Below are positions 56,601 through 64,000 of a stretch of DNA of 64,000 bases, piece by piece; within the stretch, counting starts at the first letter, position 1; each line of letters begins with the position of its first letter. The position numbers and the translations under genes were made by a program. The notes below the pieces were generated by a model. The model was not told the origin of the DNA, made no database searches, and saw only the letters and a program-made list of their open reading frames with translations. Source of the DNA: Epinephelus fuscoguttatus (taxonomy: Eukaryota > Chordata > Actinopteri > Perciformes > Serranidae); assembly GCF_011397635.1 (NCBI RefSeq), contig NC_064772.1:14461035-14525034 (forward strand), given 5' to 3'.

Positions 56601-59600
56601 GATCTTCAACACCATGCAGAAGATTCTCTGCATCCCAGTGCATGGGTGAGTTGTCTCCACGTACACTGATCATTATTATGTTGTGTGTTACCCTACAAAG
56701 CCAAAAATGAACAACCATTTTATTGTTGTTGTTTAACTTGAGAATGGACTGGAATCTGATTTTTTGGCATTTGTTTTATATTAAATATGATAATGCCTTG
56801 GAGATGTGTCATTTCTTGTCAAACCGCATGTAAAATCTGCAGTGAAAGCAAAAGGCTGATAAAACCAAGCCAAACCACAGTAACTCTCCCGAGGTTTTAT
56901 AGTCTCCTGCCTCTAGAAGACATTGTTTCTTCTACAGAGAAGCAGCCAACTACACAGCTAAAGCAAGAGAGCTGCAGCCTGTGAAGTGAAAGCTAGCTGG
57001 AGAGACAGACACGGCTAGCTGTAGCTAAAGCTAAAAATTAAATGTGCTTATTGCTCTTTCCCTAGTTATCTGTAATTAAAACATATCCATTTTGATAAAT
57101 CTTGTTGGTAATTGAGTTTAATATAAAATGAATAAGGCTTCAGCCAGTCATGATAGCCATAAAAACCCAGCTGCACTCCGGCTTAAGCTAACTATCATAG
57201 CAGAGTATCAAGACATCTTGGCTATCGACAACAGGAGAATAAATGCAAATGTTTGTGGTTAGATACCTTTAAGTCATGTGTTTAAATCACTTTGTAATTG
57301 GTTTTTATCTTTAATTGTAAATTGATTTATTATATTGATTTAAATATGATAAAGCCAGACAGAGATACCTAGCTAACAGGCTATATTTATTTAGCGACAT
57401 AAACTATGGTCTGTTAATGATCAAAATAGAGTTTATTTTCTAATACTGTCTAATACTGAGTTTGTTGTTCCACATAATTAAATGAGTGTAACTTAATCGA
57501 CTGGTGAAAGAGGAAAAAAAATCCTGCTAGCCAAACTCCTGCTAAAGCTAACTACTGTATCTTAGGGGAACTGCCCATTGGTTTGACAGCCCATTGTTCC
57601 GACCATATTAAACTCATTGTTCCGAAGTCCGTTCCGAAATCATCATGATGCCCTGTGGTTAAGGTCTGGTTAGGTTTAGGCACAAAAACCACTTGGTTAG
57701 GGTCAGGAAAAGATCATGGTGTGGGTTAAAATGAAAAAGAAAGTGACAAACACATAAGCCGTGAGCCTGCTCCGCCTCAAGCTGGTCGCGGCGCACCATA
57801 CGCCCGCCGCGAGCTGTTCAGCACCGTGGACAGTCAGACTAATGGGATGTCGAACCAATGGGCTGTCGAACCAATGACATGGACCCTATCTTAGCAGACT
57901 ATCAAGCCATCTTTGGAATTGACACCAGTAGAATAAATGCAATCCGGTGTGGATAAGCTACCTTGAAATCACTTTTTTCTGTATGGGAAATTGTAAATTA
58001 ATTTATTATATTTATTAAAATATGAATATTTGCCAAATAGATACCTAGAAAAACAGGCTTCATTTATTTCCTGTGAACTATGGCCTGTTGATAAAAATAC
58101 TAATTTTCTAATATTGATATCTGTTTCCCTAACTGTAAGTGTAAAAATCTGTTCTAATAAATGGATTCTTGGTAATTAAGTTTGTTGTTCCACATAATTA
58201 AATGAGGCTTTAGCGTAACTACATCCATTCGCAACAGAGACCTTTCTAGGTATACTAAAGCTAACTTAGCAGGGTGGCATTAACTACAGAATTCATGCAA
58301 TTTTGTGTTGTTATTACTTATTAACACGAATTTCATTATATTGATTTAAATATGAATCCTAGACACAGCAACATTGCTACATACTGCAAACAGAGACTGT
58401 GAAGCTGATGTCATGCCATGGACAAACTAGTTATGAGAAACAACATACCCTAACATTGCAGCTGTCGTTTTTCAGCCCTTTATCATTCCAAACTCATCAA
58501 ATACCATCGCTTTATCAGTGATCTGGGCATGAGATACCAACAAGAGGCGCCTTTTGCTGCAGTATCAGATGCACTGGGATGTGGCGTTGTTAATGTTGGT
58601 TGTCAAAGGCTTTCTCTGGATTGCCAGCCGGTGGCAGTTCGTAACACCACCAGTAACAATGTAATTTCAGCAGCTGAAAAGTCACTATAGGGTGAGTGGG
58701 AGGGGAGTTGGATGCATCTCACAAACACTGGACTTTCACTCAGGAGCTTGCTGTTTGCTTCTGTGTGAATGTTGAGCCAAACCATGGTGTTTTTTTTTTT
58801 TTTTTAAACTTAACCATGTGATTTTGTTAAACAAGGAAATGAACGTAAATACGAGCTGTTTTGCCGACGTTGCAAGTTTATTTTTAAAAGACTGCATGCA
58901 TCTTACAAGCTGAAACTGTGCATTTCCTTGTGTGTTGCATGTACAAGCAATGTATATAACAAGCGTTAAGTGACATGGGGTCCCAAAACGTCAGCAACAG
59001 ATATATTAGGATACCTAGTGTGTCATATGTAGATGTTGAAGTCCACAGGCAGAGCGTCAATATTTGACGAGATGGGATGAGAACATGTTGCATTTTTGGA
59101 CTGAGTGAATACTCTTTGGTAATAGAGATGACAGAGCGAGTACTTCATGAGATGCTACATTTTTCCTGCTTTATCAAAAGTCAGAGAGCTGCATTTTGAA
59201 TTTTTATATTGGCATTTTAAAGACTTTTTTTTCCTTACTACCCCACATCTTTAATGCTTGCAGCCTTTATAGAGCACTGTAGCGTACTTGTATACTTGTA
59301 TTCATTCATCTCCAACTGTGTCCTGCCAGGCTCCGTGGGTCAGGGACAGCTGCCACCAACATGTGTCTGGTGGCGATCGGAGCAGTGGAGGCCTTCTTTG
59401 AGATTGGGATCCACTGCTGGGACATCGCTGCTGGAGCGGTTATAGTCAAAGAAGCCGGAGGAATACTACTGGATGTCGATGGTGTGTACACTTTCAAATC
59501 TGGTCACATAGCATCAAGTCATTATGTAGCATTGAACTGAATGCAAAGTCTTACAAATTAAAATAAATGAATGAGAAGGTAATAAGTAATAAAAGCAGGA

Positions 59601-59779
59601 TTTGTAATTTGTTTAAACCCCTCTTAATAAAGGCTTTGTTTGACAATTTAGGGGGAGAGTTCGATTTGATGTCTCGAAGGATGGTTTCAGCAAACAACAA
59701 GGTTATTGCGAAGCGGATCATCAAGGAAATTGAAATATTCCCAGCGGAGAGGGACGACGCTCCGGTGCAGAAGAAATGA
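53619..59779 (+). CDS. Inositol monophosphatase, IMPA1 paralogue
   Basis: This is a second inositol monophosphatase in tandem with impa1 and in the same orientation. Coding exons are 53619-53681, 53839-53975, 54078-54182, 55907-55952, 56054-56162, 56537-56645, 59330-59481 and 59652-59779, all GT-AG and in phase, totalling 849 bases (282 aa). Exon sizes match impa1 except exon 2 (+3) and the last (+6), so the gene arose by duplication with introns. It starts [20 protein letters not shown]. Metal ligands are kept: GEES (Glu71), [12 protein letters not shown] (Asp91, Asp94) and HCWDIAAG (Asp221). The C-terminus is rich in charged residues ([12 protein letters not shown]). Protein divergence from impa1 is substantial across every exon, so the duplication is old and both copies are under constraint. 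Intron 6 is long and contains a duplication and an inserted element. Confidence 0.95.
54300..54835 (+). repeat. Dispersed fish repeat beginning AGATCCAGTGTGTAGGGTTT
   Basis: This opening, with 'GAAATTGAATAAAATATTCATAACTTTTATAAGTT' and GAGACGTTTCTGTCTACAT, is a familiar non-coding fish repeat start. The right end is not clear. It lies in intron 3 of the second IMPase gene. Confidence 0.4.
54835..55310 (-). mobile_element. LINE 3' fragment with ORF2 C-terminus
   Basis: On the minus strand, 55122 to 54910 reads [20 protein letters not shown], then [18 protein letters not shown]. This matches the 'RAF...P.LWN.LP..IR....~~FK~~LKT.LF' block at the C-terminus of many L2/Rex-type LINE proteins. The remainder is 3' untranslated material. 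The fragment is 5'-truncated and lies in intron 3 of the second IMPase gene. Confidence 0.65.
55325..55726. mobile_element. MITE-like segment with CACAC ends
   Basis: Left TGCTCACACTGGGTGCAAAT and the inverted right end TGTTCACACCAAGTTTTTCGC suggest weak terminal repeats. The interior is rich in GCG/CGC dinucleotides relative to its surroundings. Confidence 0.4.
57185..58215 (+). repeat. Local duplication of about 300 bp in intron 6
   Basis: Segments 57185-57490 and 57887-58215 share 'GCAGA.TATCAAG.CATCTT', 'GAATAAATGCAA', 'AACTATGG.CTGTT', and 'GAGTTTGTTGTTCCACATAATTAAATGAG'/'AAGTTTGTTGTTCCACATAATTAAATGAG' in the same order. They are diverged direct copies, separated by the inserted element at 57566. 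Confidence 0.7.
57566..57886. mobile_element. TIR element with 8-bp TSD
   Basis: The ends pair as imperfect inverted repeats: the left reads CCATTGGTTTGACAGCCC and the inverted right reads TCATTGGTTCGACAGCCC. An exact 8-base duplication TATCTTAG flanks it at 57558-57565 and 57887-57894. An internal GTTAGGTTTAGGCACAAAAACCACTTGGTTAGGGT stretch is followed by a GC-rich segment. The class is uncertain; the 8-base target fits hAT-type elements. Confidence 0.8.
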
Positions 59780-59846
59780 GAATATCCAAGTGCGTTTCAA
59801 AATGAGTGCAAGAGGAACAAGTTCCAGTCTTTCACTGTATGTCATG

Positions 59847-59852
59847 AATAAA
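59847..59852 (+). terminator. Polyadenylation signal of the second IMPase gene
   Basis: AATAAA lies 68 bases after the stop codon, in the sequence CATGAATAAAGTTGC, followed by a TGTGCTGTAATC-type stretch. A short 3' untranslated region is implied. Confidence 0.7.
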
Positions 59853-62045
59853 GTTGCTGTGCTGTAATCACCACTGATTGTCTTTTAATTTAAACTATGG
59901 GAGGGATTCATTGTTTCATTCTTTTCAGCCAGAGAAAACTTTCAATTCAGTCGCCAATTTTTAAGTGACCTCCAGGTTACATTTGATTAACACGCATGTC
60001 TTTTGTCTGTAGCTGCCTATGTATGCGTTCCATCTTACATTATGCATGAAATATTCATTTTGAGGACCCACAGCCACATATTCATTCTGGTTTTATTTTA
60101 CTTTATTTTGAACTCTACCACAATAGATCTCAGGAGACGCTGGTCTGAGACTGATGGTTATTTTGACTGGATTTCCAATCACTGAATTTATCTCTCCGCC
60201 CTCAGTCTCATGTGATTCTTTGTGTAATTTTCTGATGGAAATGAGTGGAATTCTGCCGAGGTGATTTCCCTCATTAGAAGCAGCAGTCCTTAGCACTGAG
60301 TTAAGTCAGTGTTGAAGTGACTTTATAAACACTGGCCTTGTCAAGTGTCATATAATTTACTAACAGTGAGCATCACCATATTGCCTGAGAGCCTCTATTT
60401 CAGCATTATTACTGTTTACTCAATTTATTACACTCATATTACTGTTCACCACTAGAGGCCAGTAATGCATCAGCAATTAGATGAGATCCTCAGGATGCTC
60501 TCATTTTACATTGGTGGTTGAACTTAGTATTTCTTATGATTTTTATAAGTTTGCATGGTGGACTTTAGTAGAGATTGACAGTGTGCTCTGAGGATGCTTT
60601 ATGCCTCATCAGCACCTTTTCAAACCTCACAACGAGAGGAAAAAATGACCCCACCCAAGAGATTAGGTAATATTTCACTCCTGCTCTTGTTTTTCCGATC
60701 TGTAAATTAACAGCTGGCTGTGAATTCGGTCGCAAATGAAGAACGCAAAGGTGTAGGAGCAAGCTGAGAGCCAGAACTAACAGCGACGGCGAATGGAGCA
60801 GCAGCAGCAGCAACACAAACAGCAGGAGCAACAACAGCAGCAGCAATAACAGCAGGAGGTTGTGGGGGGATGAGGAGTGTTTGAACTGGTGCCTTTGAAA
60901 CATAAAAACTGCAATTTCTTTGTATAATTATGCTTCTATACATCTGCCACTGCTGTAGTGTATGATGATGTGTGTGATGTTTCAATAGAGATGTTGTTTG
61001 TCTGTCTTTCAAATGGCATAAATGTAATTCCGCAGCACTTTGAGCATCAGACGTGACATATGAAGCTCTTTTTTTTTTTGTTATCATGTCAGGGGAATAG
61101 GGTGAAATTATTTGTTGCAGTAGAGCAGAGGGCAGATAATAGCTGCAAATACGGCGCATCTTAACATTTGCTTGAACTTGCCCGGAGTACCAGATGGCTG
61201 GAATTTGCCTTGTAGGACAATACAGTAAATGCCACGGAGGTCAGAGAACCACACACAAGTTCATAAAAGTCAATTTAGCATATTTACTCAAAACTATCAG
61301 TGTTGTCCTCCTCCTAAAACCTCAATATTTTATAATCCAAGGACATTTGAACATTGATATTTAAACAGTTGATTCACTAATATTTGATGCATTGTGTTGG
61401 CTGAGTTTACTTTTCTTTTTTTAAATTAAAGCATGCATGTAGTAAATAGGTAAATCAATTAATCTACTAGCTCTCAATCATTTTATTGTAGGGATGCAAG
61501 GGGAAATGAATTGAGACTTGCATTCTGAAAACATTAAATGGCTTCTTAAAATAGATCAAAAGATATCATATCCTACTAAATCATATTTTATTGGAAGAAT
61601 TTAAATATTTCAATTGGGCATGAAATTGTAACAAGTCATTTTAACCCTGGATTATTTATTCATTAGCATATGTATGTGTGTAAAGAATTAATCAGTGGTT
61701 TAAGGTACACAGTAATCACCATAATGTAGTTAGAAGCATATTATTGATATTTTCAGGTGTTTATTAATACATTTTTCTCTCTGTGAAGCATCTGTAACTG
61801 ATGGATAGACAGATATTTTCATGACAACAGAGCAAACTCACTCTGCTGGCGAAGGCAGTGACATGTGTCTGAAAGCTCCAGAAGAACTGCAGTAAGTGAT
61901 CCTTGAGTTAAATTTTTTTTAAAAAACTATTTCAGAAGTCACGTGTGAAGCTTCCAGCTTTATTTCAATGAATTCTAAACCATAGTTTAAACACTTTTTT
62001 TTTTTTTTTTTACACATTTTCACACATTTTTTGTAACACATTGTA
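59853..62045. other. Intergenic, no gene recognised
   Basis: No exon series or repeat family was recognised other than the CAG-rich run at 60795-60857 and several homopolymer T tracts. Confidence 0.4.
60795..60857 (+). repeat. Imperfect CAG/CAA trinucleotide repeat
   Basis: GAGCAGCAGCAGCAGCAACA, then further CAG/CAA units up to ACAGCAGGAGG. The frames across it read as glutamine or leucine runs and have no domain on either side, so it is taken as a microsatellite. Confidence 0.75.
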
Positions 62046-63099
62046 GGGGAGACCAGGTTTGGTTGGCACACAGCTATTTTCTGGTCCCTAGAAGGTCACA
62101 GAAACATTTATGTAACATCGAAATGTATGCTTTCTTCACCTGCACTCATCTACGCCATATTAAACCATCTGAAAGTCACTGACTTTTTCAGTGAGGGTAA
62201 CATTTCAGTTTTAGTATCAAAAGTCAGAAAATGCTAAGTGGACTAAACGTATTACAAAACTGTGTTAGGTAATTTGTTCATTTATTCATTTTCCGTAACT
62301 GCTTATCTTGTTGGGGGTGACAGGGGTGCTGGAGCCTATCCCAGCTGACACTGGGACAGAGGCGTGGTACACCCTGGACAGGGTGCAGACTTTTAAAAAT
62401 TGAGCGATATTCTATTAAATATTCATGTTTTCTGGTTCGTCTTTAAATAAATGTTCAAATTGTTTTTATTGATTGCTTCATTGTTTTTATAACCATAGCA
62501 TTTCAACAATGTGCCAATTAACTCTGTGATGGAGCGGGTTGGCACAAGTGCAGAAAATGACTGAATACATATCATCTAATTTTAGAAAACAATTGCACAT
62601 ACGGGGCGGCACGGTGGTGTGGTGGTTAGCACTGTCGCCTCACAGCAAGAGGGTTGCCGGTTTGATCCCGGGCGTGGGAGCCCTTCTGTGTGGAGTTTGC
62701 ATGTTCTCCCCATGTCAGCGTGGGTTCTCTCCGGGCACTCCGGCTTCCTCCCACAGTCCAAAGACATGCAGATTGGGGACTAGGTTAATTGGTAAATTGT
62801 CCGTAGGTGTGAATGTGAGCGTGAATGGTTGTCTGTGTCTATGTGTCGATAGTCTGGCGACCTGTCCAGGGTGTACCCTGCCTCTCGCCCGATGTCAGCT
62901 GGGATAGGCTCCAGCCCCCCTGCGACCCTCAAGAGGATGAAGCGGTTAGAAGATGAATGAATGAATTGCGCATACTGAAACTTATTTATTTACAGCTGAG
63001 ACTTTACTTTCATTTGCTGCCTGTTAGAATATTCTGATGTAAATTATGCCAGAGAAATATGTAAGAGATAAAAGTTTGCCAGCCAACCCCAGTCTCCCC
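62046..63099. mobile_element. TIR element with TA target site, carrying a nested SINE
   Basis: The left end GGGGAGACCAGGTTTGGTTG and the inverted right end GGGGAGACTGGGGTTGGCTG pair, and both are bounded by TA (62044-62045, 63100-63101), as in Tc1/mariner-type insertions. No transposase remains. It contains the SINE at 62603 and an older SINE-like piece in opposite orientation at about 62290-62395 (GGAGCCTATCCCAGCTGACA). Confidence 0.7.
62603..62964 (+). mobile_element. tRNA-derived SINE, third copy
   Basis: Same family as 23349. The B box is GGTTTGATCCC, one base off consensus. The flanking duplication is ATTGCACATAC (62592-62602) and ATTGCGCATAC (62965-62975), one mismatch, indicating a somewhat older insertion than the 23349 copy. 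Confidence 0.9.
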
Positions 63100-63101
63100 T
63101 A

Positions 63102-63731
63102 TCTAAAATGATTATGTGCTGTCAATCACTCATTAACTGTTTATACACTAGTTATAGGTGCCTCATTGACAAAGTTATACCCTAATCATTGATTATATAT
63201 TGATAAACACTTGGTGCTAAATGGCTGAATTTCAAGGAGGCTATGTCATCGAATCCCACCATACTGGTCCAATGTCAAGGATCCTTCGAATGTGAGGACA
63301 GAGTCCTTTCTTCACAGAATTTTCAAGCATTCATGTGTGGATCAAAAGAAGTAGGCTACTCACAATTTTTTTGTGCACAATTTGCTGTCTTCATCTTCTG
63401 TTACAATGTGTGTTCACTGAATGCTAGAAAGGAGTCTTACCTAGCCTCTGTAGGACCAGACTTGGAAGAAGCCATCCTACCAAGGAAGCATCCTTGACTT
63501 TGAGAAGCACCCATTGTGTATCCGTTCTTGTGGGCCTAGCTCCACCTGGTGGCAGTAGAAAACACGTGTGGTTTTAATGCTACTGAGTAATTTAGAAATT
63601 GATATAATCCTCAAATACAGCATGATATTAAAAAGTCCGGGGTTGCTGGTTTGAATGAGAGTCCTCACTCATGGTGGACATTTCATTTGGTCGCAGCCGC
63701 AACGTCAAATGCCGGGAGTGTGGAATACCAA
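63102..63731. other. Intergenic, no gene recognised
   Basis: Only short frames without recognisable domains, including an 84-codon plus-strand frame at 63243-63497. No splice-linked structure was seen. Confidence 0.35.
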
Positions 63732-64000
63732 TGCGCATGCGCATGTAGCTGTCGTCCAGCTACATTCTGATTGGCTGTTTGCGAAGCACCGTTGTCTTCA
63801 CTTGTTAGTAGCTGTCAAAAGTTCGTATTTTATTTAAATAAAACGGAAAGTGCGGTTTAAATCAACGTTATCCTCTGGAGCATTAAATTAAATCTACTTA
63901 AAATGCTTCAGTCGCGGGAATTTTGTTAGAAACCAAACCTCTGCTAAAAATAGTCGGCTTTAACGTGGAGTGGTTCTCCAGGAACAAAATGGCTAACTGC
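63732..64000 (+). promoter_or_regulatory. Probable promoter and start of a gene cut by the window edge
   Basis: A palindromic TGCGCATGCGCA at 63732-63743 is a perfect NRF1-type site, and GATTGGCTG at about 63768-63776 is an inverted CCAAT box. ATG at 63989, in the context ACAAAATGGCT, could start a protein beginning MANC. NRF1 plus CCAAT without TATA is typical of housekeeping promoters. The gene itself lies outside the window and cannot be named. Confidence 0.4.

Noticed and set aside
60565-61159. Two minus-strand frames of 112 and 150 codons rich in leucine or alanine
   Set aside because: They are translations of the CAG/CAA microsatellite at 60795-60857, with no domain on either side and no splice context.
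1-64000. CRISPR-like arrays
   Set aside because: The tandem repeats at 440-1010, 18412-18679 and 44668-44755 lack the regular short repeat with unique spacers, and the DNA is vertebrate.

Overview
The window is vertebrate nuclear DNA, almost certainly from a percomorph (spiny-rayed) teleost. Its genes are split by GT-AG introns, it is AT-rich, and it is crowded with teleost-type repeats: tRNA-derived SINEs, hAT-type and other terminal-inverted-repeat (TIR) elements, an L1-type LINE, a LINE 3' fragment, and LTR retrotransposons with the Gmr1-like domain order. Nothing prokaryotic was seen (no operons, no CRISPR). Most short open frames are chance or repeat-derived. All exon models here were built by hand from splice sites, reading phase and remembered family architecture; none is backed by a transcript.

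Region 1 (1-15.7 kb) holds two tandem ADP-ribosyl cyclase genes of the CD38/BST1 family, both on the minus strand. The first is cut by the left edge: exon 1 (cytosolic tail and membrane anchor) and part of exon 2 are visible. The second shows six internal exons (8245-15643) with the catalytic residues and core cysteines conserved; its first and last exons were not found. A decayed retroviral env remnant plus a likely 3' LTR lies antisense in its last recognised intron.

Region 2 (15.7-28 kb) is gene-poor and repeat-rich: a LINE-derived inverted repeat, several copies of one TIR repeat family, an 89-bp triple tandem repeat, a SINE with perfect target-site duplications (TSDs), and a nest of three elements (TIR element, hAT element, L1).

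Region 3 (28-60 kb) contains a small stand-alone PRY-SPRY (B30.2) gene on the minus strand, arranged head to head with impa1 (inositol monophosphatase 1, eight coding exons, 279 aa). A second inositol monophosphatase gene in the same orientation (eight coding exons, 282 aa) starts about 15 kb downstream. Both keep the full metal-binding set. Between them lie two LTR elements arranged tail to tail: a non-coding one carrying three tandem copies of a proline-tRNA primer-binding site, and a 5'-truncated element whose 578-codon frame places the integrase C-terminal GPY/F domain before reverse transcriptase and RNase H.

Region 4 (60-64 kb) is intergenic, with a CAG-rich stretch and a TIR element that carries a nested SINE. 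The right edge looks like the promoter and start of another gene (NRF1-type palindrome, CCAAT box, ATG at 63989).

Functionally, the cyclases (NAD-derived calcium messengers) and the inositol monophosphatases (inositol recycling) both touch calcium and phosphoinositide signalling, but nothing in the sequence shows they are co-regulated. No novel multi-gene system was found; the most unusual items are the LTR pair, the cyclase cluster and the B30.2/impa1 divergent pair.
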